The position numbers and the translations under genes are program-made. From IMG/VR virus record IMGVR_UViG_3300011114_000710, positions 1-39,463 of that record: DNA of 39,463 nt; one strand, written 5' to 3'. The DNA is from a virus. Below, piece by piece: positions 18,600 through 26,763 of this stretch. Numbering within the stretch: the first letter of the stretch is position 1; each line of letters opens with the position of its first letter. The notes under the pieces are model-generated. The model had not been told where the DNA came from. It saw only the letters and a list, made by a program, of their open reading frames with translations, and did not search any database.

Positions 18600-19300
18600 T
18601 ATTGTCCTTGTTGAGTTACTTGATTAGCATATTGCTCTAGTTGACCATCTTGCAAGTTTAACCCTATTAATTTTAATGCACGAGCTATTATCTCTAATAA
18701 ATCTACATCTGCCCATACTGGGTTTACACTACCTGTTACAGGAGTTTGTACTGGTGGTTGCGTTTGCCCCGGAGGTGCATAAACAGACCTGCCTCCAACT
18801 ATAGTATATGCCCAAACAATTTCTGGAGCTTTTTTAATATAGTTTAAAGTAACAGTTCCTATTGTTAAAGGGTAAAATTGAAATCCAGTACTTGTAATCA
18901 TATAAATAGGATTAGTAGCTACTGGGTCAATTGTACTATTGTAATAAGAATATAAACTATCTTGTTGAGTATATCTAACTCTTTGCAATGTAGAAGTCAA
19001 TAAACTATCAGCTTGAACATAATCAGCTGGATAAGTTATGGCTCCAGTACCAGAATTAACTGCAAGTGCTGAAGTTGCAAGCAAAGGAGTAAGCCTTTGT
19101 CTTATATTTTCATTTTGACTATAATTTATTCTAGCCTGTGGTCTTCCGGGTTGATATTGCTGAAACTCCCCTAACAAATAATCTTGATATGAAACCTGTG
19201 CTTGATTTATAATCAGATTAAATTCTGATGGAGTTAAATAACCATTTTGCGCTTTGTTAATTGCAAATTGGCAAATTCGATACATATCATTAACATTCAT
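18599..19300 (-). CDS. Head-tail adaptor / ring-type structural protein
   Basis: A 233-aa protein with an N-terminal helical region (MYRICQFAINKAQNGYLTPS; NLIINQAQVSYQDYLLGEF), a strand-rich middle and a C-terminal helix with DLLEIIARALKLIGLNLQDG. It is first after the terminator that follows the 297-aa gene and has its own candidate promoter. It is coupled to the 209-aa gene through a TAATG overlap. The pattern and place suggest a connector or tail ring protein. Confidence 0.45.
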   Translation of the reverse strand: MNVNDMYRICQFAINKAQNGYLTPSEFNLIINQAQVSYQDYLLGEFQQYQPGRPQARINYSQNENIRQRLTPLLATSALAVNSGTGAITYPADYVQADSLLTSTLQRVRYTQQDSLYSYYNSTIDPVATNPIYMITSTGFQFYPLTIGTVTLNYIKKAPEIVWAYTIVGGRSVYAPPGQTQPPVQTPVTGSVNPVWADVDLLEIIARALKLIGLNLQDGQLEQYANQVTQQGQ

Positions 19301-19317
19301 TGAAATAAGTTATACAA

Positions 19318-19325
19318 CAAATATA
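19318..19325 (-). promoter_or_regulatory. Candidate -7 promoter element (TATATTTG) for tail gene cluster
   Basis: The minus strand carries TCGTATATTTG, with the TAnnTTTG core ending 17 nt before the ATG at 19300. It lies between a hairpin terminator and the gene start, as expected for restart of transcription of the tail genes. No TTG -33 box lies at the usual spacing. The same extended form recurs at 32078-32088. Confidence 0.5.
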
Positions 19326-19341
19326 CGAAAAAGATACAAAA

Positions 19342-19371
19342 AAGCCCCGTAATTTTTAGGCTACAGGGCTT
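19342..19371 (-). terminator. Hairpin terminator after the 297-aa gene
   Basis: Arms AAGCCC and GGGCTT, extended past one mismatch by GTA/TAC, around a loop of about 10 nt. On the minus strand the stem is followed by TTTTTTGTATC. On the plus strand it is followed by TCTTTT, so it may also act in the other direction. It lies 22 bp after the stop of the 297-aa gene. Confidence 0.8.
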
Positions 19372-19393
19372 CTTTTATTTAGAGGGGGAAGAA

Positions 19394-20287
19394 CTACATT
19401 AACTTCTTTAATTGTTCTAAAAATGCCCTGCTATCATCTTGTGAGAACATAGCAAATTCAACTAGATAATTTTGAGGTTTTTTGTCAGCTGGTATCTTAC
19501 AGATAAAGCCTCCATTATTTGACCAATAAGCTGAACCACGCTTTGTTGTGGTATCAATTTTATTATCAATTAATGCCTTTTTAACTATAAATGCAATTTC
19601 AACTTCTTTAGAACCAGCGCTTTGCATAAACTTATTAGGTTGAGCTTCAGCGTATAATTCATAATCGTTTCTTAATGCTTCTAAAGATTTAGGCATACCT
19701 AATTCATCAACAAATGTAATTCCCAAGAAGTTACAGTGCTTACGCATTTCTTCGTCACCTGCCAATGAAGCGTATTTAATTGCTTCAACTTTAGCGACTC
19801 TTTTAGCTCTTTCAAGCTCTGCTGTTCTTTGTGGATTCCATTGGAAAAATGTAATCTTTCTAGTTCCTTTTTTGTTTGGATTATCCAAATTGGCGTTACA
19901 AAGACTTAAAAATTCTAAAGCTTCCATATCATAATCTGCAATTCTTAAAACCCTACGGTCAAAAATTAGACTTCTTCTATTTTGCTCTACGAATGATTTT
20001 TCAAGACCTTTTTGGTCTTCTACCCAAATACTTGGATAGCCTCTTAATAGCCTTATTCTCTCCATTCTTCCTTTCTTTTCATTCCAAACATCATCTATAC
20101 CTTCCATATGGTATTTGCCATTTTTCTTGGTATCTGATAATTTGAAAATTTTGTAAGTAGTTCCTGTGGGAGAAACGGGTGCATCATTAAGGGCTTGAGA
20201 AGCCTCTTCTTGTTGTCTTGATTGTCTTAGTTCACCTTGTTGTGAAAAGTTAGCTTCTGCTAACCCTACTGCCTTTAAACGAGCCAT
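19394..20287 (-). CDS. Unknown protein of the head gene cluster
   Basis: A 297-aa soluble, charged protein of unknown function. The N-terminus is Gln/Ala-rich (QQGELRQSRQQEEASQALND), followed by mixed alpha/beta sequence with KIFKLSDTKKNGKYHMEGID and FNAN-type segments, and ending EQLKKLM. It lies directly after the major capsid gene, separated by a terminator, and is closed by a second terminator, so it forms its own transcription unit or a low read-through one. The ATG has the leader ACCATTT-ATG also seen at the scaffold gene. A head completion, decoration or assembly-factor role is possible, but no motif shows it. Confidence 0.55.
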   Translation of the reverse strand: MARLKAVGLAEANFSQQGELRQSRQQEEASQALNDAPVSPTGTTYKIFKLSDTKKNGKYHMEGIDDVWNEKKGRMERIRLLRGYPSIWVEDQKGLEKSFVEQNRRSLIFDRRVLRIADYDMEALEFLSLCNANLDNPNKKGTRKITFFQWNPQRTAELERAKRVAKVEAIKYASLAGDEEMRKHCNFLGITFVDELGMPKSLEALRNDYELYAEAQPNKFMQSAGSKEVEIAFIVKKALIDNKIDTTTKRGSAYWSNNGGFICKIPADKKPQNYLVEFAMFSQDDSRAFLEQLKKLM

Positions 20288-20314
20288 AAATGGTTATTTT
20301 TAATGTTTAAAAAA

Positions 20315-20345
20315 GGTAGGGACAATCAATAAAGTTGCCCCTACC
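20315..20345 (-). terminator. Terminator downstream of the major capsid gene
   Basis: Stem GGTAGGG/CCCTACC, continued across a mismatch by CAA/TTG, with a loop of about 9 nt. On the minus strand it is followed by TTTTTTAAAC. It begins 20 bp after the capsid stop codon. This is a strong intrinsic terminator that would raise capsid mRNA relative to downstream tail genes. Confidence 0.85.
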
Positions 20346-20364
20346 CGATTATTTTGGTAACGAA

Positions 20365-21777
20365 TTAGTTACCTTGAACGATGATAAATTGGTTTGCTGC
20401 ACAAACACGAGTACCTCTGTAGGTAATCATCGCGATTTGATTAGTCATTGTACCATCTGTAGGGTTTGGAGAACCACCACCATATTGCCATACGCGAATA
20501 CCGTTACCAACAGTACCACCTTGAGGAGGTTGTTGATACATAATAGTGATATTCTTGTAAACTTGAGCGGTTTTCGCATCCTTAGTTTCACCCATTGGGT
20601 AGATAAGACCGAAATTACGGAAGTAATCTACGTTTGGAGTTAAACCAGTAGTAACCTCAGTGTTGAATTGAGCGTACTTCTTTACAGATAATAAATATCC
20701 ATCGATGAAGATTTCTTGGAAACCATAAGCAACAGAAGCCTCTTTTGACTTCTCGCCTTGTCCATAAACGAAAGCACCAGCTGGGTAAGCAGCGAAGATA
20801 CCATCAGAGAAATCTTGTCTTTGGAAGATGTCAGTTAACCAAGCAGATTGCTTAGCACAACCATTAACGTCCATGATACGAGTAATCTCATGTAATTTAG
20901 CGATATCTAATGTACCCGGAGTGTAACCAACAGTTTCACCGTCAGCAACAACTTTAGGAATGATACCTACTGAACCTTGAGAGTTAGAATCAATTGCGCT
21001 GTTATTTTGTAAATTACCACGCATTAATTTTGCTTCTACGTTGTTTTTGAAACGAACAAGAGTCTTATACATACCTTTGTAAGTAAACGCAGTTACGCCA
21101 TTTTGAGCCATATCTGGAGATACAGGGAACTCATAATATGTTTCAGCCATTTGCGCTAAGTCAGTGTTAGACCAACCATCACGAATTTCTGTTACATAGT
21201 TATCATATCTTTGGTCCAATTGGATTAAAGGATTGATTTGTTGAGAAGCTTCACCAGCATCTGCATCACCACCAAATAATAAAACCTCACCAGCTAATAA
21301 GCTAGAAGCGCCTGCTGAAGCAAAAGCTTGAGAAGTTTGTTTTGGAGCAACTTGGAAAGTCCAAGCATATGGAGTAGTATCGTCAATAGAGATGATAACA
21401 CCCTCAATGTTTGAAGACGCAACACGCAAAGTTTCATTAACTCTTAAAGGAGTTTGAGTACCACTGTTGTAGTAAGCTTCTTGTCCTAAAGTTAAAGTTA
21501 AAGTTGCACCTGTTGCAGCAACAACTGTAGATTCGTTTGTAACACCCGGCATTAATTTACCGCGGTTTTCAAACCAGAAGTAGTTTAAGTTTTTAACTTC
21601 TTCCATGCCGCTATGAGCAGCTAACCACCATGTAAAATCTTCATTGCCATACTTTTGAGTGTATTGCTTGTAATACTGTGGAGTTAATAATTGTAGGTCA
21701 ACCATAAGTTGCCTATTCTGGGTTTGCAACGAGATTGAACCCGGCTGCAAAATATTTGAGGTAGGTATTCCTGCCAT
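20365..21777 (-). CDS. Major capsid protein (HK97 fold, inferred)
   Basis: A 470-aa protein starting MAGIPTSNILQPGSISLQTQ, with mixed alpha/beta composition and no charged low-complexity region. It follows the scaffold gene (50-bp gap) in a terminase-portal-scaffold-capsid order and is itself followed by a strong terminator, the usual pattern for a major capsid gene. Its codon use is richer in G and C than that of its neighbours, consistent with high expression. Segments such as FTWWLAAHSGMEEVKNLNYF and GYLLSVKKYAQFNTEV resemble capsid proteins of uncultured Bacteroidota podoviruses. No prohead protease gene was seen. The leader contains a GGAGGAGGC stretch in an A-rich context, unusual here. 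Confidence 0.8.
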   Translation of the reverse strand: MAGIPTSNILQPGSISLQTQNRQLMVDLQLLTPQYYKQYTQKYGNEDFTWWLAAHSGMEEVKNLNYFWFENRGKLMPGVTNESTVVAATGATLTLTLGQEAYYNSGTQTPLRVNETLRVASSNIEGVIISIDDTTPYAWTFQVAPKQTSQAFASAGASSLLAGEVLLFGGDADAGEASQQINPLIQLDQRYDNYVTEIRDGWSNTDLAQMAETYYEFPVSPDMAQNGVTAFTYKGMYKTLVRFKNNVEAKLMRGNLQNNSAIDSNSQGSVGIIPKVVADGETVGYTPGTLDIAKLHEITRIMDVNGCAKQSAWLTDIFQRQDFSDGIFAAYPAGAFVYGQGEKSKEASVAYGFQEIFIDGYLLSVKKYAQFNTEVTTGLTPNVDYFRNFGLIYPMGETKDAKTAQVYKNITIMYQQPPQGGTVGNGIRVWQYGGGSPNPTDGTMTNQIAMITYRGTRVCAANQFIIVQGN

Positions 21778-21826
21778 GATATTTAGTTTTTATTTTTTTG
21801 CGCCTCCTCCAAAGGCAAATATCAAG

Positions 21827-22993
21827 TTACGAACTAAAAGCCCATTCTGCCATCCTTAGCCTTTCAGCTTCGGTGCCATTAAGGTCTGGTTTCGCTCCTT
21901 GAGGAGTGGGGCTTTGGTTGATATTTATATTCCCGTTTTTCTTTAAATGAGCCAACAATCTTTGAGATGCTGCTTCATTTGCTATTTTTGAGAAGATTTT
22001 TTCACGATTCTCAAGCAGATATTTATCTGCCATTATTTGTTGAACTTTTGGCTTACCATCCTCGGCGAACCATCTTTTCTCAAAATATGAGTCACTATCA
22101 AAATCCGTCAAATCATTCTTCATTGCCAATCTTTCATCTTCAGCCACATTAAATGAAATCGGTATTTCGACATCCTCGTCTTTTACCGAAACATTAAATC
22201 CACTAAAGGATTGGAAATCAGAATCTAGTGTTTTTTCATAAATCGACCTTGCTTGTTGCTGAATCTCAAATTCCTCTTGAGATTCAGCTTCTCTTCCAGC
22301 CTCATTATAAATATCAGGTAACTTTATTTCACTTTTTAATTTTTCCAACTCTGGTCTAATCACTTTCGCTTCAATCATCAACTTTCGTTCTGCGTAGTCT
22401 ACTTGTGATTGCCATGTTTTTACTTTCCCAGCATAATCCTCATCGGATTCATCATAACCTTGTTCAGGCTTTAAAGGTACGAAATGTTGGTCATAAAACA
22501 AAAGCTCAACATCATCTGCTGATAAGTCTTTGTATTTATTCTTAATATTCGTTTTAACAATTTCAGCAGCCAAGTCTGGCGTTAATTCTGAACTCGTTAA
22601 TTTTTCTAACCTTTTTTGCTGATTTAAAATTTCATAAACATCATCTGCTTTGCCTTCTTTAATGGCATCAAATAACGACTTGCTTACATCATCTTTAAAT
22701 TCAAAACTTGGTTGTTCTTTAAGTTTCTTAAACTCTTGTTCAGCCTGCTCTACACTATCATAACCAAATCTTTCTTTAATAAACTGATTTGGGTCAAATG
22801 ATTGAGTAGATGCTGTTTGTTCCTCTACTTTAGTTTCCTCTTGTTGAGGAGGAGCTGCTTCTTGTGCTGGCTCATTTGTTAAGATAGGGGCTTCTTCTAT
22901 CTTAGGTTGCACTTGTGGTGCGTTATCATCCGAAAACGGATTGAAGTCCTGCTGAAGTGTTATTGACGCTTCAGTCGTTTTTGTGTTTTCCAT
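21827..22993 (-). CDS. Scaffolding protein
   Basis: A 388-aa highly acidic protein. Residues 1-70 are disordered and rich in Glu, Gln, Pro and Ala (EEAPILTNEPAQEAAPPQQE), the middle is helical and coiled-coil (about 75-280), and the C-terminal region has charged helices ending LRMAEWAFSS. Acidic, helical, low-complexity sequence directly upstream of the capsid gene is the standard signature of a procapsid scaffold; its C-terminal basic helix probably touches the capsid protein. The leader is the same ACCATTT-ATG as at the 297-aa gene. The gene immediately upstream is a homing endonuclease that ends 9 bp before this ATG. Confidence 0.75.
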   Translation of the reverse strand: MENTKTTEASITLQQDFNPFSDDNAPQVQPKIEEAPILTNEPAQEAAPPQQEETKVEEQTASTQSFDPNQFIKERFGYDSVEQAEQEFKKLKEQPSFEFKDDVSKSLFDAIKEGKADDVYEILNQQKRLEKLTSSELTPDLAAEIVKTNIKNKYKDLSADDVELLFYDQHFVPLKPEQGYDESDEDYAGKVKTWQSQVDYAERKLMIEAKVIRPELEKLKSEIKLPDIYNEAGREAESQEEFEIQQQARSIYEKTLDSDFQSFSGFNVSVKDEDVEIPISFNVAEDERLAMKNDLTDFDSDSYFEKRWFAEDGKPKVQQIMADKYLLENREKIFSKIANEAASQRLLAHLKKNGNININQSPTPQGAKPDLNGTEAERLRMAEWAFSS

Positions 22994-23002
22994 AAATGGT
23001 TT

Positions 23003-23629
23003 TTACAATTTTAATTTTGAAATAATTTTATACCCTTTATGATGATTTCTAGCAAAGCCATCATAATCTTTTCCTTTATATGTTAAAAATATAGAACTTA
23101 AATTTAAATTATTTTCTTTACTAAATTTATTTAAATTATTTATTTCTAATATACCTCCATCCGGACACAATATTTTATAAATATAAGATATTTTACTATT
23201 AGACATCTTATTTTTAATACTTTCACTTTTTTTAACCCCCAATCTAACTAAAGACATATTTTTTCGTCCTAAATCTGATATTTTTCTTCCTTTTAAAGAA
23301 TTAGACATTTTTTCCTTAGAATTACTTGTATGCCTGTATCCTAATGTACTATTTGCTTTTTTACAAATATTATACTCCGGATTTATCCAATCAATAAACC
23401 ACTGTTCTTTTTCTATACATAGTTCTGGTGGGCAAAATTGTATAATATTAAAATTAAAATTATCTTTACCATATTTGTTATATGCTTTTTGCAATATATC
23501 ACTCCTATGCCTATTTTTATTTAAATCACATTTATGAGAAGTCCATCTTTTATCAAAAGAAACAGATGTGCTGCCTATATATTTTTTACCATTTATTTTA
23601 TTTAATATTTGGTAAACTCCTGTTTGCAT
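23003..23629 (-). CDS. GIY-YIG homing endonuclease with NUMOD3 repeats
   Basis: A 208-aa protein. Residues 1-90 hold the GIY-YIG nuclease: GVYQI and YIGST strands, Arg28 in FDKRWTSH, and Glu near residue 75 (EKEQWFIDW). Residues 95-150 contain NUMOD3-like DNA-binding repeats (HTSNSKEKMSNSLKGRK; SESIKNKMSNSK). The C-terminal part is a short Lys/Asn-rich DNA-binding region. It is a free-standing selfish element inserted between a small structural gene and the scaffold gene. No intron boundaries were seen. Its AT content looks higher than that of adjacent genes, consistent with independent spread. Confidence 0.88.
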   Translation of the reverse strand: MQTGVYQILNKINGKKYIGSTSVSFDKRWTSHKCDLNKNRHRSDILQKAYNKYGKDNFNFNIIQFCPPELCIEKEQWFIDWINPEYNICKKANSTLGYRHTSNSKEKMSNSLKGRKISDLGRKNMSLVRLGVKKSESIKNKMSNSKISYIYKILCPDGGILEINNLNKFSKENNLNLSSIFLTYKGKDYDGFARNHHKGYKIISKLKL

Positions 23630-23654
23630 AAATGCTTATTTGGTTTCTATTTTA

Positions 23655-23921
23655 TTAGTCGATAACTATTGCAGCCTCGCCATCAATAGTTATTGCATAT
23701 TTTACACTTTTATTAGTAAGTAATGCAACACCATACCAATTTGTTCCGTCACCATAAATTGGCTGTGTTAATCTACTATCAGCATAAAGTACGTTTGAAT
23801 TTGATAAAGTCGAAGTTGTTGTATATACAATTTCAGTTCCTTGAAAAATTCCTATATTATATGCTTCTCCTGCTGTTGGATATGTATTTTTAGATAATAC
23901 ATATGCTATTGAATTTGCCAT
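23655..23921 (-). CDS. Small beta-rich structural protein
   Basis: An 88-aa protein without known domain names. The middle reads VLYADSRLTQPIYGDGTNWY, a pattern ('LY-D--LT-P--GDG--WYG') that recurs in small tail or head decoration domains of Bacteroidota phages. It is predicted all-beta, with no signal peptide or membrane segment. It lies in the head gene cluster after the 126-aa protein (19-bp gap). Decoration protein or head fibre is possible. Confidence 0.45.
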   Translation of the reverse strand: MANSIAYVLSKNTYPTAGEAYNIGIFQGTEIVYTTTSTLSNSNVLYADSRLTQPIYGDGTNWYGVALLTNKSVKYAITIDGEAAIVID

Positions 23922-23940
23922 TTTTTATCTTTTTTAATTA

Positions 23941-24321
23941 TTAAGGGGCTGCTGTTGTTGTAGTTGTTGTGTTACCTTGTAATAACAAATATTTACCAAT
24001 AATACCAAATTCAACAATACCAGCTGCTGCAATAGATGAAACATCTGTTTTTGTTGTCAAATTAACTCCTAAAACTGAAACCCAGTTAATTGGAACTTCT
24101 GGTGCAGGTAATAATTGCCCTGTAATAGAACCATCATCGTTGGTAGTGCTGAAACTAATTGTTCCAGATGTACCTACAAATTGAACTACTGCTGAGTCCC
24201 ATCCAGATAAATCTTGGTAAAAATTATTATTAGTATTAAAAGAAGCTGTTGCATCTACAACTGTGCTAATTTTTGAACTAAATTTTTGTAGTCTTATTAA
24301 AAGTTTACTTACCGTTGCCAT
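23941..24321 (-). CDS. Small beta-rich protein ending in poly-Thr-AAP tail
   Basis: A 126-aa protein with a beta-rich body (FNTNNNFYQDLSGWDSAVVQF, SFSTTNDDGSITGQ) that ends GNTTTTTTAAP immediately before the stop. The tail is the same motif as the linkers of the 1967-aa nozzle protein and the end of the plus-strand 106-aa protein. It lies between portal and scaffold genes, a place where capsid decoration or head-fibre genes are found. Function is not known; the tail may be a glycosylated or spacer segment that once led to another module. Confidence 0.5.
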   Translation of the reverse strand: MATVSKLLIRLQKFSSKISTVVDATASFNTNNNFYQDLSGWDSAVVQFVGTSGTISFSTTNDDGSITGQLLPAPEVPINWVSVLGVNLTTKTDVSSIAAAGIVEFGIIGKYLLLQGNTTTTTTAAP

Positions 24322-24343
24322 TTTATTTATTTTTTATTTTATT

Positions 24344-26728
24344 TTATTGTTGTTGCATTTCCATTTGTTGCGGCTGCGCTCCTTGTTCAATTTGTTGCTG
24401 TTGCATTTCCATTTGTTGCTGTTGCAAAGCTAGTTCCATTTGCTGATTATCAATAGCTAAAGGCACTTCTATGTTTTGTAACATTTCAACTATCAAAGGT
24501 TTCAATTCTACTGGCATCGGGATATTAGCTTTTGCTAAATCAAACATACCTTGAATTATAATTTCTCTTTGTTTAGCTTGCGTTTGTTTATCTAATAAAG
24601 CAGAATCTCCTTGAGCTTTAGCTTGCATACTTGCTTGTTGTATTTGTGCATTTTGCTCACTATTTGCTTGCGCTTTTTCTTGCTCAGTTTTTATATATCT
24701 TTTTTGAGCTTGTCTAAAATACAATTCAGCTAATGACACATTCTCTTTTGCAATTCTCATTGCTTTGAATGGGTCTAAATAGATTATTAATTGCGGATTT
24801 GAAGCAATAGCATTATTCATCATAGCCTGCAAATTAGCTATCTCTATTTCTGTTGGTAACATTTTAACTGTAGCAACAAAATTTCTATTTTTAACATCTT
24901 CTTGTTTAAGTAAATCCCTATATTTTTTAGCGCCGTATGTTACACTTTTATTTAATAAACAAGCAATTTTTTTACAGCTTTCTTCCATTACATAAATATA
25001 TGCGTCATACATATACTCGGTAGCGTTATTAGCTAAAACTCTTGAAGCCTCAATATTTGATGCAGCAACTCTTGGCTGGGCAGCTTGATTCATTAAATTA
25101 GGGTCTTCCCCTAGCTCATCTTTTAGTACTTGATAATGGAATTGGTATAATTGAATTAATGCTTGCAATTGTGGTGCAAACCCAGTGTTAGCTAATTCTG
25201 TAATTGGGACTGGTATTCTATTGCCCTCAGCATCTCTACCACGATAATAAAGCTTACCAGTTTGTTCCCAAATCTTTTGTACATCTAATGGTTTAACTGA
25301 ATCTCCTAAACCTAAATCCAACTCTTGTAATGCATCAACATCAATAGAAGCACCTGCTGGCACCATCTTAGATACCATTTGTTGTATCTTTAATCTAGCC
25401 AAAATCATTTGCTCAATAGGTTCTTCTATTTTTTCAGGTACAGCCACATTACGCATATCGTATGGGTCGTACATATAAAAACTATATGAAAATTCTGCGT
25501 TACCTATTTCTTTCGGGTCTTGAGGGCGAATCATATTCTTTTTAATTCCCCATTTAATCATTTTTTGAGTAACAGGGCAATATACACCTTCGTATATATT
25601 CCATTTTTTCTCTTCTACATATTCTTGATTCTCATCTAATCTTTCTGGCTTACCTTTTCTTATAATCGTGCTGCCATTCTTTTTAGTTTTGGTAACTGTA
25701 TATCCATCAGAATCTAATGTTCTAATTTCAAATTGCATTAAATCAATATTCCATTCATCGTAAGGTCTTAACCAAGATACATTCCAATCTTGCATCCACT
25801 TAATCTTATCTGTTAATTGATATTCCTTACATGACTGAGCTAGCATAAATATATCTTCTTCAGATAATATGCCACCAGCTGCTATACTATATCTAGCTCT
25901 TATTTCGCTTATTTTCATAGACAAAATATGTCCACGATAAGTAGTATCTCTAAAATCAGGGAAATCAGAATATGAATAAATTGCGTTTTCTGGACGAATC
26001 CATTGAACATGAACCTCTCCTTCATCATCCATCCAAGTATATGTACACACTAATCCAACTTCTGCTGAATCATGTAATAATCTTTGTTTTAAAACATCAT
26101 TCCATCCATTAGCTTCAAGTACATTATTACATCCAATGCTATATTGTATCTCTTCTGGTAAATGATTAAATTCTGAAATCCATTGGTCTAATTCATCTTT
26201 ATCTTCAGCTACAAATTGGTCTTGTGGAATAATTTGGACTCCAGATTCTTGTTGTAATTGAGAAAGCACTTCTTTGTTTTGATAAACAAATTCTGCTTCA
26301 TCTGCTGCATCTTTCTTTAACATTGCAGATGCGCTATCAGTAGCAGTAACAGTAACTTTTTCTTTTCTACTCATCCAAGAACCAACTAATCTTGCAACAA
26401 TTGTATTACCAATAATAATTGATTTCCAATTTATGTTTACAAAGTTAGCTTTGCTATTCATTTCCAAACGGTCCATAAACACACTCATGTCTATTTTGCC
26501 ATTTGCAATTTGTCTATTTTTTCTAAATCTATTATTTCTTAACCAAAAATAAGTTTGGTTACCGTATATTGTAGAGTAGATACTTTGTGCAACATTTTTA
26601 CCGTACATGTAATCTTTCTTAGAAGATACATCGGTAGTAATTTGGAATTTTTTTAATGCTTCTCCATTACTATTTGCTGCTGATATTGATAAAGGACTAT
26701 CTGCCAATTTGAGTGTATTTTGTGTCAA
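24344..26728 (-). CDS. Portal protein
   Basis: Up to 794 aa, directly after TerL. It has the typical portal layout: an N-terminal mixed region, a long helical core with TAQ-like conserved stretches (FHYQVLKDELGEDPNLMNQA, SNIEASRVLANNATEYMYDA) and a Gln-rich C-terminal coil (QQQQMEMQQQQIEQGAQPQQ). This matches the large portals of crAss-like and related podoviruses. The longest frame starts with TTG at 26726-26728, but that TTG is also the end of a TATATTTG promoter-like box; TTG codon 8 (26707) and the first ATG, Met41 (26608), are alternatives, so the exact start is unsure. Confidence 0.8.
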   Translation of the reverse strand: MTQNTLKLADSPLSISAANSNGEALKKFQITTDVSSKKDYMYGKNVAQSIYSTIYGNQTYFWLRNNRFRKNRQIANGKIDMSVFMDRLEMNSKANFVNINWKSIIIGNTIVARLVGSWMSRKEKVTVTATDSASAMLKKDAADEAEFVYQNKEVLSQLQQESGVQIIPQDQFVAEDKDELDQWISEFNHLPEEIQYSIGCNNVLEANGWNDVLKQRLLHDSAEVGLVCTYTWMDDEGEVHVQWIRPENAIYSYSDFPDFRDTTYRGHILSMKISEIRARYSIAAGGILSEEDIFMLAQSCKEYQLTDKIKWMQDWNVSWLRPYDEWNIDLMQFEIRTLDSDGYTVTKTKKNGSTIIRKGKPERLDENQEYVEEKKWNIYEGVYCPVTQKMIKWGIKKNMIRPQDPKEIGNAEFSYSFYMYDPYDMRNVAVPEKIEEPIEQMILARLKIQQMVSKMVPAGASIDVDALQELDLGLGDSVKPLDVQKIWEQTGKLYYRGRDAEGNRIPVPITELANTGFAPQLQALIQLYQFHYQVLKDELGEDPNLMNQAAQPRVAASNIEASRVLANNATEYMYDAYIYVMEESCKKIACLLNKSVTYGAKKYRDLLKQEDVKNRNFVATVKMLPTEIEIANLQAMMNNAIASNPQLIIYLDPFKAMRIAKENVSLAELYFRQAQKRYIKTEQEKAQANSEQNAQIQQASMQAKAQGDSALLDKQTQAKQREIIIQGMFDLAKANIPMPVELKPLIVEMLQNIEVPLAIDNQQMELALQQQQMEMQQQQIEQGAQPQQMEMQQQ
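24351..24419 (-). repeat. 21-bp direct repeat in the portal C-terminus
   Basis: An identical 21-bp sequence occurs at 24351-24371 and 24399-24419, with a 48-bp period, and encodes QQMEMQQ blocks in the Gln-rich tail. The duplication probably lengthened the tail by 16 residues in frame. Confidence 0.85.
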
Positions 26729-26733
26729 ATATA
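26726..26733 (-). promoter_or_regulatory. Candidate -7 element (TATATTTG) upstream of or within portal start
   Basis: The minus strand reads AGTATATTTGACAC. The TAnnTTTG box ends exactly in the TTG proposed as the portal start. If it is a promoter, transcription begins about 6 nt downstream and the TTG cannot be used. A TTAATTAA box lies upstream at 26760-26767. The alternative is a chance match in AT-rich DNA. Confidence 0.3.
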
Positions 26734-26763
26734 CTAAATATTAAGAATTTAGTAAAATTTTAA

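Noticed and set aside
24350-24430. Gln-rich coding stretch as a separate regulatory repeat
   Set aside because: It encodes the normal Gln-rich tail of the portal; the duplication is explained at protein level.
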